Origin: Mucilaginibacter sp.
GTDB taxonomy: Bacteria > Bacteroidota > Bacteroidia > Sphingobacteriales > Sphingobacteriaceae
Length of the DNA stretch: 64,000 nucleotides
NCBI RefSeq assembly: GCF_028288205.1
Contig: NZ_JAQBOD010000058.1
Location: 82,422 to 146,421, forward strand
Direction of reading: 5' to 3'
Shown here: piece after piece, positions 8,768 through 16,660 of the stretch
Numbering within the stretch: position 1 is the first letter of the stretch
How the letters are laid out: each line of letters opens with the position of its first letter
The notes under the pieces: generated by a model
What the model was told of the DNA's origin: nothing
Databases searched by the model: none
What the model saw: the letters and a program-made list of their open reading frames with translations, nothing else
Program-made: the position numbers and the translations under genes

Positions 8768-10169
8768 TTTCAGTATACTATTATTTATTTCGGTACAGGC
8801 ATGGGCGCAAACCCCGTTGCAGCAAAAGTTATCAGCAGCATTTAATAAATTACAGACCGATAGTCAGTGCCGCTACGCTTCTGTAGCGTTAACCGTGCTT
8901 GATGCCAAAACCGGCGAGCAGGTATTTGCCGCTAACCTCAACATGGGTTTGGCGCCGGGCTCTACCATGAAAGTTATTACCAGTATAACCGCGCTTAATA
9001 CGTTGGGTAAAGATTACCAGTTTAAAACTACCTTTAGCTACAGTGGCACCATTAGCGCCGATGGCACACTTACCGGCGATGTCATCATCCGCGGGTATGG
9101 CGACCCTACCCTGGGCAGCTGGCGCTGGGAAACCACTAAGCAAACCTATATTCTTAGCCAAATGGTTAGCGCCCTGCAAAAGGCAGGTATTAAACGTGTT
9201 AACGGTCGTGTTATTGGCGATGACTCTTATTATGGCAGCCAGTCTATTCCCAATGGGTGGATATGGCAGGATCTGGGTACTTATTATGGCGCAGGCACCT
9301 CGGCACTTTGCTGGGGCGAAAACCAGTTTAGCCTCAAACTGCGCACCGGCGAGGTGAATACACCCATCGGTATTGCCGGCACATCGCCCGCTATGCCCTA
9401 CCTTGCCTTTAAAAGCGAGCTGCTAAATGGCGTTGCACATACCGGCGACCAAGCCTACGCCTATCTACCCTCACTTGGCAGCAATATTATGTATGTAAGG
9501 GGCACTTACGCTGTAGATCAAACCAAGAAAGCCATAGGCACCGCCATACCCAACCCCGCGTATGATATTGCCTGGCACCTGACAGATACCCTAAAGGGTC
9601 TCGGGATCGCTGTAAGCGGTATGCCCGAATCGTTTACTACGTTAATCGCTAAGGGGCAGCCTATACCGCAATCAACCGCCAGCTTGCTTACCATAACCTC
9701 GCCAACGTTAACCGGTATATTGTACTGGCAAAACCACATCAGCATAAACCTGTATGCCGAGCAGCTTTTATTGGCTGTTGCCGATAAGGCAGGCAAGCCC
9801 GTTAATACCGATAATGGCGTTAAAGTGCTGCAAGATTTTTGGGCAGCCAAAGCAGGTATTGATAAGCATACGCTAAACGTGTTCGACGGCAGCGGCCTGT
9901 CGCCGGGTAACCGGGTAACTACGCTCACTATGGCGCGCATCCTGCAATCGGCCACCGCCGAAACCTGGTTCAAAGATTTTTACGATAGCCTGCCCCTGTA
10001 TAACGATATGCACATGAAAAGCGGCAGCATCAACAGCGCCCTGGCCTACACCGGCTACCAAACCCATAACGGCCGCCAGCTTTGCTTCTCCATCATCGTT
10101 AACAACTACAACGGATCAGGCAGAGGCATCAAGGAAAAGATGTTTAAGGTGCTGGATGAGTTGAAGTAG
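8739..10169 (+). CDS. dacB: D-alanyl-D-alanine carboxypeptidase/endopeptidase, PBP4 (peptidase S13) family
   Basis: Periplasmic peptidoglycan peptidase that trims the terminal D-Ala or cuts D-Ala-mDAP cross-links. A signal peptide is at 1-23 (positive MKSRWR, hydrophobic core, cut after AWA). The three penicillin-binding motifs are in order: SxxK as STMK with Ser75 and Lys78, SxN as SIN at 335-337, and KTG-type KSG at 427-429. The large insert between motifs 1 and 2 is typical of the S13 family. Length 476 is normal. The start lies inside the preceding permease gene. A terminator follows at 10683-10714 after a repeat block. Confidence 0.92.
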   Translation: MKSRWRAPFSFSILLFISVQAWAQTPLQQKLSAAFNKLQTDSQCRYASVALTVLDAKTGEQVFAANLNMGLAPGSTMKVITSITALNTLGKDYQFKTTFSYSGTISADGTLTGDVIIRGYGDPTLGSWRWETTKQTYILSQMVSALQKAGIKRVNGRVIGDDSYYGSQSIPNGWIWQDLGTYYGAGTSALCWGENQFSLKLRTGEVNTPIGIAGTSPAMPYLAFKSELLNGVAHTGDQAYAYLPSLGSNIMYVRGTYAVDQTKKAIGTAIPNPAYDIAWHLTDTLKGLGIAVSGMPESFTTLIAKGQPIPQSTASLLTITSPTLTGILYWQNHISINLYAEQLLLAVADKAGKPVNTDNGVKVLQDFWAAKAGIDKHTLNVFDGSGLSPGNRVTTLTMARILQSATAETWFKDFYDSLPLYNDMHMKSGSINSALAYTGYQTHNGRQLCFSIIVNNYNGSGRGIKEKMFKVLDELK

Positions 10170-10401
10170 TTTTTGAAAATTGGTTATTGAAGATTAAAGA
10201 TTGGTCCTGAGCTATCTGGTCTAACCTCAACCCACCCCAACTGCAACCCCCCGGCATGGATATAGCCGACTGGCTGATAAGTGTCCGATAGAACTGAAAG
10301 TGTTTGAGGAGGTAGCGGACGGACGGGGTTAGAGATTAGTGATTGAAGATTAGAGATTAAGCCTATCGCTTTTACCGCGGGTAATTGCTCTGCTCTCCGA
10401 G
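10170..10401. other. Gene-free stretch after dacB
   Basis: It contains related short segments TTGAAGATTAAAGATTGG-like (about 10187-10204) and TTGAAGATTAGAGATTA-like (about 10343-10359). I see no gene; the minus-strand ORF covering this block is a translation of repeats. Confidence 0.5.
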
Positions 10402-10521
10402 CGTCATTGCGAGGAACGAAGCAATCTCTACGTAGGACATTCAAATTTGTATGAGGTTGACACATGCCTATTGTACACCTGCTTAGCTTACGCAGAGATT
10501 GCTTCGTTCCTCGCAATGACG
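10402..10521. repeat. Inverted pair of BIME-like repeats (family R3)
   Basis: CGTCATTGCGAGGAACGAAG plus CAATCTCT at 10402-10429 recurs in inverted orientation as AGAGATTGCTTCGTTCCTCG plus CAATGACG at 10494-10521, a 28-bp arm with a spacer of about 64 bp. A related copy is at 10727-10794. This type of repeat is widespread in Bacteroidota and some other phyla. Confidence 0.8.
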
Positions 10522-10554
10522 TGGTGGGGAGGTTGGGTGGTTAGCAACCAGGGT

Positions 10555-10675
10555 AATCCTAAAATCAAAAAAATCAGCGGTTCAGACACCTTGCGTTAAG
10601 GATTGAAGCGGATACCGGCCTGTGGTTAAGGCCTGAAGGCGTATGAGCGTAAAGCCTGTCCCGCAGGGAAACGCC
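10555..10675. repeat. Interspersed repeat of the GCGTTAAGGATTGAAGCGGA type
   Basis: The block runs from AATCCTAAAATC through GCGTTAAGGATTGAAGCGGA to CCCGCAGGGAAACGCC. I recognise it as similar to a repeat found in many Sphingobacteriaceae intergenic regions. There is no second copy in this window, so the assignment rests on recognition. Confidence 0.4.
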
Positions 10676-10682
10676 ATAAAAC

Positions 10683-10714
10683 AATAAAGGCCCCGATCTC
10701 CCGGAGCCTTTATT
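10683..10714. terminator. Bidirectional terminator between dacB and pgk
   Basis: AATAAAGGC (10683-10691) pairs with GCCTTTATT (10706-10714), with an inner CCG/CGG extension. T-rich sequence follows on both sides, which suits the convergent genes dacB and pgk. Confidence 0.6.
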
Positions 10715-10726
10715 AATACTATTTAT

Positions 10727-10794
10727 GTCATTGCGAGCGTAGCGTGGCAATCGCGAACTTTGCAGCGTGCGATTGCTTCGTTCCGCGCAATGAC
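10727..10794. repeat. Repeat family R3, self-contained palindromic copy
   Basis: It starts GTCATTGCGAGCG and ends CGCGCAATGAC; the middle holds GCAATCGCGAAC...GTGCGATTGC, so the whole 68 bp folds back on itself. It lies directly after the pgk stop. Confidence 0.7.
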
Positions 10795-10806
10795 AAATAT
10801 TGTTAT

Positions 10807-11997
10807 CTAATCATTAATCGCTTTTACGCCCGGCAATTCTTTGCCTTCCATATACTCCAGCAGGGCGCCGCCGCCGGTTGATACGTAGCTTACCTGCTTG
10901 GTTAGGTTAAATTTTGATACTGCTGCTGCCGAGTCGCCGCCGCCAATAAGGGAGAATGCGCCGTTATCGGTTGCTTTTACTACGGCTTCGGCAATGGCTT
11001 TGGTACCTACCAAAAACTTCTCCATCTCGAAAACGCCCATGGGGCCGTTCCACAATATGGTTTTTGAATCTTTAACCACCTTGCTAAACAGCGCAACGGT
11101 TTCGGGGCCGATATCTAAACCCATCCAGCCATCGGGTATTTCGCCGGTCTTTGCTGTGCCGGTGTTGGCATCGTTGCTAAATGCATCGGCAGTAACGTTA
11201 TCTACCGGCAATAACAGGTTAACACCTTTATCTTTTGCTTTTTGGATGAGGCTAAGCGCCAGGTCCTGCTTATCCAGCTCTACCAATGAGGTGCCGATAT
11301 TGCCACCCTGCGCTTTAGCAAAGGTATAAGCCATGCCACCACCTATAATAAGGTTATCTACCTTATCCAGCAGTTTTTCTATCAGCTCAATTTTATCAGA
11401 TACTTTAGAGCCGCCCATAATAGCGGTAAAAGGTTTTTCGGCACCGTTTAGTATTTTCTCTGCATTGGCAAGCTCTGCCCCCATAAGGTAACCAAAGTAC
11501 TTGGCATCGGGGAAAAACTGTGCTATAACCGATGTTGAGGCGTGCGCGCGGTGCGCGGTGCCAAAGGCATCGTTTACATAAACATCGCCTAAAGCGGCTA
11601 ATTTTTTAGCAAATTCTACATCGCCTTTTTCTTCTTCTTTATAAAAGCGCAGGTTCTCTAATAACAGCACCTCGCCTTTTGATAATGCTTTGGCTTTGGC
11701 TACCGCGTCGGCACCAATACAATCATCGGCAAACTCTACCTGCTGGCCCAACAAGTCAGACAGGTGCGGTATCAGGTGCTTTAATGAATCGTTTTCGTTA
11801 GGGCCATTCTTTGGCCTGCCCAGGTGCGACATCAGGATAACGGCGCCGCCATCAGTAAGTATTTTTTTGATGGTTGGCAGGGCCGCGGTCATGCGGTTAT
11901 CATCAGTAATGTTATGATTTTCATCAAGGGGTACATTAAAATCTACCCGTATAAGGGCTTTTTTGCCTGTAAATTTAATCTGATCTATAGTTTTCAT
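10807..11997 (-). CDS. pgk: Phosphoglycerate kinase
   Basis: Transfers phosphate between 1,3-bisphosphoglycerate and ADP in glycolysis, in the cytosol. The N-terminal signature [10 protein letters not shown] is at 17-26, and the basic-patch region [12 protein letters not shown] is near 55-66. The nucleotide-binding WNGPMGVFE is near 318-326, and [12 protein letters not shown] is near 353-364. Length 396 is normal for a bacterial enzyme. AGAGGA lies 8 bases before the ATG and may act as a ribosome-binding site. It follows gap and the GNAT gene on the same strand, but after a 204-bp gap, so it may have its own promoter. Confidence 0.97.
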   Translation of the reverse strand: MKTIDQIKFTGKKALIRVDFNVPLDENHNITDDNRMTAALPTIKKILTDGGAVILMSHLGRPKNGPNENDSLKHLIPHLSDLLGQQVEFADDCIGADAVAKAKALSKGEVLLLENLRFYKEEEKGDVEFAKKLAALGDVYVNDAFGTAHRAHASTSVIAQFFPDAKYFGYLMGAELANAEKILNGAEKPFTAIMGGSKVSDKIELIEKLLDKVDNLIIGGGMAYTFAKAQGGNIGTSLVELDKQDLALSLIQKAKDKGVNLLLPVDNVTADAFSNDANTGTAKTGEIPDGWMGLDIGPETVALFSKVVKDSKTILWNGPMGVFEMEKFLVGTKAIAEAVVKATDNGAFSLIGGGDSAAAVSKFNLTKQVSYVSTGGGALLEYMEGKELPGVKAIND

Positions 11998-12074
11998 AGT
12001 ATATCCTCTGTTGTAAAGGCCGCCAAATTCAGCATTTTATTCTAAACTATGAAACTCAAAAACGAAAAAGGTGT

Positions 12075-12144
12075 TTTAATTTGAGGTAAAAGGTGAAAGG
12101 TAAAAAGGTGAAAGGTGCTTTAATTTGAGGTAAAAGGGGAAAGG
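12075..12144. repeat. Imperfect tandem repeat upstream of pgk
   Basis: TTTAATTTGAGGTAAAAGG plus TGAAAGG at 12075-12100 recurs with one mismatch at 12119-12144. The spacer between them contains another AAAAGGTGAAAGGT. I see no gene here. Confidence 0.7.
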
Positions 12145-12201
12145 ATAAAACTAAAGATGTTATTTAGTTAACAGTTTTTTCACATTGATAAGGCCAGCCG
12201 A

Positions 12202-12639
12202 TCATTGAATTTTAACATACAATACGTGATGCGGGCCCGTACCGGGTATTTCAAACTCGGGCGATACGATCTCAAATCCTACTCCCTGGTAAAATTTTAC
12301 GGCTTTTTTGCGCCCGTTGCACCATATGTAATTGCCTTTTTGCCCCTGCAGATAAACAATGGCAAAGTTTAATAACTGGCTGCCTACGCCCTGCCCCTGA
12401 TATTTGGCTATTGTAGCCACGCCACGCACCTGGTAGCCGTTGCCGCTAAATTGGCCATAGCTTTGCGGATGGAAGGATGCTATACTTGCCAGCTCGCCTT
12501 TTATATAGTAACCTAAATGGAAATTGCCCGCGGCGTTATCTGTTGGGAAACGGCATTCATCATCTTTTAAATTTTTTCCTTCGCGTAATACAGCGTTGCG
12601 CACGGGCAATACTTCTTCGGCGGTAATAAATCTGATCAT
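12202..12639 (-). CDS. GNAT family N-acetyltransferase
   Basis: A 145-residue acetyl-CoA-dependent acetyltransferase of unknown substrate. The acetyl-CoA loop (Q/R-x-x-G-x-G) is YQGQGVGSQLL at 80-90, after the beta4 strand YQVRGVATIA. A final strand, FYQGVGFEIV, precedes the C-terminus. The start ATG overlaps the gap stop by 4 nt, so it is translated from the gap transcript. The link with a glycolytic gene may just be operon hitch-hiking. Confidence 0.85.
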   Translation of the reverse strand: MIRFITAEEVLPVRNAVLREGKNLKDDECRFPTDNAAGNFHLGYYIKGELASIASFHPQSYGQFSGNGYQVRGVATIAKYQGQGVGSQLLNFAIVYLQGQKGNYIWCNGRKKAVKFYQGVGFEIVSPEFEIPGTGPHHVLYVKIQ

Positions 12640-13631
12640 TTAGATAAGCGTATTTTTTCTACCAGGTCGGCCAATCGGCTGGAGTATCCCATTTCATTAT
12701 CATACCAGCCCACTACCTTTACCAATCCACCTACTATTGAGGTAAGCTGCGCATCAAACACACAGCTATGGGTATTGCCTATAATATCTGATGATACAAT
12801 GGGGTCCTCGGTATATTCAAGTATATTTTTCATATCACCTTCGGCAGCATTTTTAAAAGCCAGGTTTATTTCTTTTACGGTTGGTTGTATTTTTAAGGTA
12901 CAGGTAAAATCAGTTAACGAACCGTTAAGCACCGGCACACGTATGCCTGCACCACCCAATTTACCATCCAGATGCGGAAATATAGAAGTGATGGCTTTTG
13001 CAGCACCCGTAGTGGTTGGAATGATGGATGCCGAAGCGGCCCTTGCCCTGCGCAGGTCTTTATGTGAGCTATCATGCAGGCTTTGGTCGCCGGTCATGGA
13101 GTGTACGGTGGTTATATAGCCATCAATAATGCCCCAATTATCATCCAGTATCTTCACCATCGCGGCAACGTTATTGGTTGTGCATGACGCGTTAGAGAGT
13201 ATGGGCGAATGCAGGTCAACAGCACCCTCATTAACGCCTAATACAACGGTAGGCACACTTTTATCAGTTGACGGGGCAGAAATAATTACCTGTTTTGCCC
13301 CGGCTGCCAGGTGCTTTTCTGCACCTTGCTTAGCGGTAAATTTACCTGTTGATTCTATTACCAGGTCAACATCGAGTTGATACCAGGGTAAATACTCGGG
13401 ATCACGCTCGGCTATAATTTTTATTTTATGATGGTTAACGTACAGGTTTTCGTCATCAAAAGTAACCATACCGGTAAAACTATGATGAACAGAATCATAC
13501 TTGAACAAATGTGCGAGGGTACGCGTATCCGACAGATCATTTATAGCCACAACCTCAATACCTGGTCTGGTTAAAATGCTTCGCAAAAATATGCGGCCTA
13601 TTCTTCCAAATCCGTTTATAGCTATCCTCAT
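12636..13631 (-). CDS. gap: Glyceraldehyde-3-phosphate dehydrogenase, type I
   Basis: Cytosolic glycolytic enzyme. The Rossmann motif INGFGRIGR is at 5-13. Asp32 after the second strand (VVAINDLSD) favours NAD+ over NADP+. The catalytic cysteine is Cys150 in SNASCTTNN, and the paired histidine follows in TTVHSMTGDQ. WYDNEMGYSSR near the end is the usual C-terminal signature. Length 331 is normal. It heads a two-gene unit with the GNAT gene. TAACTTTG at 13655-13662 on this strand is a good -7 box. Confidence 0.97.
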   Translation of the reverse strand: MRIAINGFGRIGRIFLRSILTRPGIEVVAINDLSDTRTLAHLFKYDSVHHSFTGMVTFDDENLYVNHHKIKIIAERDPEYLPWYQLDVDLVIESTGKFTAKQGAEKHLAAGAKQVIISAPSTDKSVPTVVLGVNEGAVDLHSPILSNASCTTNNVAAMVKILDDNWGIIDGYITTVHSMTGDQSLHDSSHKDLRRARAASASIIPTTTGAAKAITSIFPHLDGKLGGAGIRVPVLNGSLTDFTCTLKIQPTVKEINLAFKNAAEGDMKNILEYTEDPIVSSDIIGNTHSCVFDAQLTSIVGGLVKVVGWYDNEMGYSSRLADLVEKIRLSK

Positions 13632-13654
13632 TTATATTTTAATTAACAGAGGTA

Positions 13655-13662
13655 CAAAGTTA
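13655..13662 (-). promoter_or_regulatory. -7 promoter box for gap
   Basis: The minus strand reads TAACTTTG (TAnnTTTG), 23 bp upstream of the gap ATG. Confidence 0.5.
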
Positions 13663-13727
13663 ACTAAAATTGATAAGATGCCTGCCTGCTATAAACAGAC
13701 ATTAAGATTAAAAAAGCGGGGAATTTA

Positions 13728-14828
13728 TTAAATGAACAGGTTACGTAAAGCAACGTCTTCGCGATCTTTTGACCGGATCAGGAATGTAATTGCCCAGTTA
13801 AACAGCATTGATATAGTAAAAATTATTGCTATTAATGCAAAATTACCTAAATTACTAAATGCCAGCACCAACCCAATTGATATAAGATTAAGTACCGCCA
13901 AAATAAGTGTAGTTTGCAAATGAGAATAACCAAGTCTTAATATGCGATGATGTATATGGTTGCGATCAGCAGTAAATGGAGATATGCCACTTATTATGCG
14001 TATAAAAAACACTCTCAGGGTATCAAAAATTGGCACTATTAATATAGCTACTGTTAAAGCAGGAGCAGCGTAAATTTGCGGGTTGTTATCAATAGCAAAC
14101 CTGTTTAATTCAATTAATTTAATTGCCATTACTACAGATATTAAACCGATAAACAAAGACCCTGTATCGCCCATAAATATTTTGGCAGGCGGGATATTAA
14201 ATTTTAAAAATCCGGCTATAGACCCTACCAAAATTAATGAAATTACGGCTGATTCATATTGATGAATATATATAAATAATATTGCGAAGACGCTATTTAC
14301 AATTATACCCGTAATAGCTGCTAAACCATCAATGCCATCAATCAAATTAAAAGCATTAATAATCATTATTATTACTAACACCGATAGTGCACAACTTATG
14401 GTAAATGGAAGTTGGTATATGCCAAATACCCCATACATACTGGTTAAGCGTATATCGCTAAATACAACTAATATTAAAGCAATAATAAATTGAACCATGA
14501 ACTTTGTGCTTGAATTTACCCCCGAAAGATCATCTTTTAAACCCATTGCAAATAAAATTATGCTGGCTATAAGTAAATAACTTATAGGAAAAGATTCATT
14601 TATTATGCTAAATACCAGGGCGGTAATTGCAAAGCTTACAAATATCGCTATACCACCTAAACGCGGTATGCCGTGATCATGCTGTTTTCTAAAATGCCCT
14701 ATATCATCATATAAATGCCTTACACGTGCAACATATAAAATTGAAGGTATAGCTATAACGGATAAAAGGGCAGGAAATCCAATTATAAATAAATAATAAG
14801 CAAAGTGATAACGTAAAAACTCGGGCAT
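13728..14828 (-). CDS. MraY/WecA-family polyprenyl-phosphate sugar-1-phosphate transferase
   Basis: Integral membrane enzyme that transfers a sugar-1-phosphate (typically GlcNAc-1-P) from a UDP-sugar to undecaprenyl phosphate, priming a surface polysaccharide. It has about 10-11 hydrophobic helices over 366 residues. The family motifs are GLKDD (96-100), NAFNLIDGIDGLA (158-170), FMGDTGS (218-224) and a late DRNHIHH loop. It is WecA/TagO-like rather than MraY, since no mur genes are nearby. Its position beside the export genes suggests it starts the glycan made by the plus-strand cluster. The acceptor sugar is not known. Confidence 0.88.
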   Translation of the reverse strand: MPEFLRYHFAYYLFIIGFPALLSVIAIPSILYVARVRHLYDDIGHFRKQHDHGIPRLGGIAIFVSFAITALVFSIINESFPISYLLIASIILFAMGLKDDLSGVNSSTKFMVQFIIALILVVFSDIRLTSMYGVFGIYQLPFTISCALSVLVIIMIINAFNLIDGIDGLAAITGIIVNSVFAILFIYIHQYESAVISLILVGSIAGFLKFNIPPAKIFMGDTGSLFIGLISVVMAIKLIELNRFAIDNNPQIYAAPALTVAILIVPIFDTLRVFFIRIISGISPFTADRNHIHHRILRLGYSHLQTTLILAVLNLISIGLVLAFSNLGNFALIAIIFTISMLFNWAITFLIRSKDREDVALRNLFI

Positions 14829-15028
14829 ATAAAATTTATTATATTAAAGTATAGCATAAATATGACCAAATTTATTAAAATAATTATAAACATTGCTTAA
14901 TAGTTAGTATTAAAATTTCATAATAGTTACTAACATTTTTTTATAAGCCTAAATTCATTAAAAATTAGGGGATAAATATTGCTTAATAGTTTTTAACAAA
15001 TGTTTCTTTATAATTAGAAAATAATTAT
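14829..15028. other. AT-rich gene-free gap
   Basis: No ORF is seen. A 14-bp exact direct repeat, ATTGCTTAATAGTT, occurs at 14892-14905 and 14978-14991. No convincing terminator hairpin with a T-run is visible. Confidence 0.5.
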
Positions 15029-15781
15029 CTAACCTATTATAAACTGGGTTATCTTTCTTAATGGCTTAAAAATTAAACATAACAGTGGAAATTTTACCTC
15101 ATTATTTCTCATCGCTCTAAAATCATTTCGCCACGCTTTTAAACGATTTTGATAGGTCTTATTACTAACCCCTCCTATATTCATTTTAACCATCGCTTTA
15201 TTCAGATAGCATACATTTAATTTATTTAAATGCATAAACCTTAACATTAATTCATAATCAGCAGCAGTTCCATATTGTGGATCATATAACCCTAAACGTT
15301 CAAATAACAAACGTTTACAGTAAAAAGTAGGGTGTGGCGGCATCCATCCCCAATTAAATGTACCCTGTATGTAAGTTCCTGAATGCCAGTTACGAATAAT
15401 TGCGCCGTTTTGATTTATATACTCCAGGTTTCCATATAATACATCGGCATTTTGCCGGCTAAAAGCTTCTGCCACGCAGCTTAGTATGTCATTACTTGCA
15501 AAAAAATCGTCGGCATTTAACATTCCTATTATATCCCCCGTTGCAATTTGTATACCTTTATTCATTGCATCATAAATGCCCTTATCAGGCTCTGATATAT
15601 AAAAACTAATATGGGGGTTGTAGGAATTTATTATTTGACGAGTGTTATCTGTTGAGCCACCGTCAATTATTATATATTCTGTATTACTATATTTTTGCGC
15701 TATTACAGATTCTATACAACGGCCAAGAGTTTTTCCGGCGTTTTTGGTAACTGTAATTATAGAAATTTTTAAATTCTGCAC
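15029..15781 (-). CDS. Glycosyltransferase family 2
   Basis: Cytosolic GT-A sugar transferase, 250 residues, starting at GTG. The nucleotide-binding block ISIITVTKNAGKTLGRCIES is at 6-25, followed by IIIDGGSTDNT and GIYDAMNKGI. The DxD-type motif is MLNADDFFAS near 88-97. It resembles the WcaE/PGL/p-HBAD-type branch of GT2. It is on the strand opposite the main cluster, divergent from the Wza-like gene, with only 93 bp between them. Confidence 0.85.
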   Translation of the reverse strand: MQNLKISIITVTKNAGKTLGRCIESVIAQKYSNTEYIIIDGGSTDNTRQIINSYNPHISFYISEPDKGIYDAMNKGIQIATGDIIGMLNADDFFASNDILSCVAEAFSRQNADVLYGNLEYINQNGAIIRNWHSGTYIQGTFNWGWMPPHPTFYCKRLLFERLGLYDPQYGTAADYELMLRFMHLNKLNVCYLNKAMVKMNIGGVSNKTYQNRLKAWRNDFRAMRNNEVKFPLLCLIFKPLRKITQFIIG

Positions 15782-15819
15782 TTCTTAAAAAATAGGTTAA
15801 CTTATACAGACAAAATATG

Positions 15820-15827
15820 TAGTTTTG
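15820..15827 (+). promoter_or_regulatory. Candidate -7 promoter box for the polysaccharide run
   Basis: TAGTTTTG matches TAnnTTTG and would start transcription about 40 bp before the first gene at 15875. No strong -33 TTTG is visible. It is the best promoter candidate ahead of the 38-kb plus-strand run. Confidence 0.4.
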
Positions 15828-15874
15828 GGATTGTTGCTAAAAGATATAAGTACTAAGCCGAATTTGTTATATAT

Positions 15875-16660
15875 ATGCGCCCTTTAATACTAATATGCCT
15901 TATTTTCGGACTAACTTTTATTTTCGCCTCCTGTTCATACAAACAAGATCATGTACTTCTTGAGCAAAGAACCTCACCTGCAGATACTTTCCGACAAAGT
16001 AACGCTGCAAACATAAGTAATTATCGCATAAAGCCGCAGGACGTACTGCAAATATCCAACATACAAAACAGTAAAAATATTGTTGATTTAAATGCCGGAA
16101 TTGTTGGCACAACTATAACAGCGACAGGAATACAATCAGGAGAAACTTATACTGTTGAAGATGACGGAACAGTTGCATTAACAGGTTTAGGAAGAATACA
16201 GGTTGCCGGATTAACGCGTGTAGAGGCGCGGAAATACATTGAAGATCTATACCGTAAAGGGCCGCTAAAAGACCCATTACTTGAATTAAAAATAATGAAT
16301 CTTAAAGTAACCTTACTTGGTGAAATAAAAACGCAGGGAAATATACTTTTAACAAAAGATAAGACAACACTTATTGAAATTATAGGCCAGGCGGGAGGAC
16401 TCACCGAAAAAGCGGATGAAAAAACCATTAAAATAATACATACCGATCAAAAATACCCAAAAACTGATATAATAGATTTGAGTAATATAAAATCTATAAA
16501 CGATCCCCGAACCATACTTCAAAACAATGACATTGTTGTTATCGCACAAAACAAAAGGGCAGTACGGGCTGATAGGTTACAAGATTTTTCTACGATAGCA
16601 CAACCTGCATTGCTTATATTTAATACAGCATTAATTCTCTTTACACTTATCCGCCGCTAA
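15875..16660 (+). CDS. Wza-like polysaccharide export lipoprotein
   Basis: Periplasmic/outer-membrane export channel component. A lipoprotein signal sequence ends in the lipobox FASC (Cys20). The polysaccharide biosynthesis/export domain follows at about 50-150 (YRIKPQDVLQISN...GLTRVEARKYIEDLY), then a SLBB-type segment at about 155-230. The last 20 residues (QPALLIFNTALILFTLIRR) form a single hydrophobic helix, like the helix that lines the Wza pore. Length 261 is in the range for Bacteroidota homologues. It ends directly against the next ATG, so the two are coupled with the kinase. Confidence 0.9.
   Translation: MRPLILICLIFGLTFIFASCSYKQDHVLLEQRTSPADTFRQSNAANISNYRIKPQDVLQISNIQNSKNIVDLNAGIVGTTITATGIQSGETYTVEDDGTVALTGLGRIQVAGLTRVEARKYIEDLYRKGPLKDPLLELKIMNLKVTLLGEIKTQGNILLTKDKTTLIEIIGQAGGLTEKADEKTIKIIHTDQKYPKTDIIDLSNIKSINDPRTILQNNDIVVIAQNKRAVRADRLQDFSTIAQPALLIFNTALILFTLIRR

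Noticed and set aside
10184..10516. 110-codon minus-strand ORF in the repeat block after dacB
   Set aside because: Its sequence is a translation of the GTCATTGCGAGGAACGAAGC-type repeats (RGTKQSL, DCFVPRNDA) and has no protein-like features.
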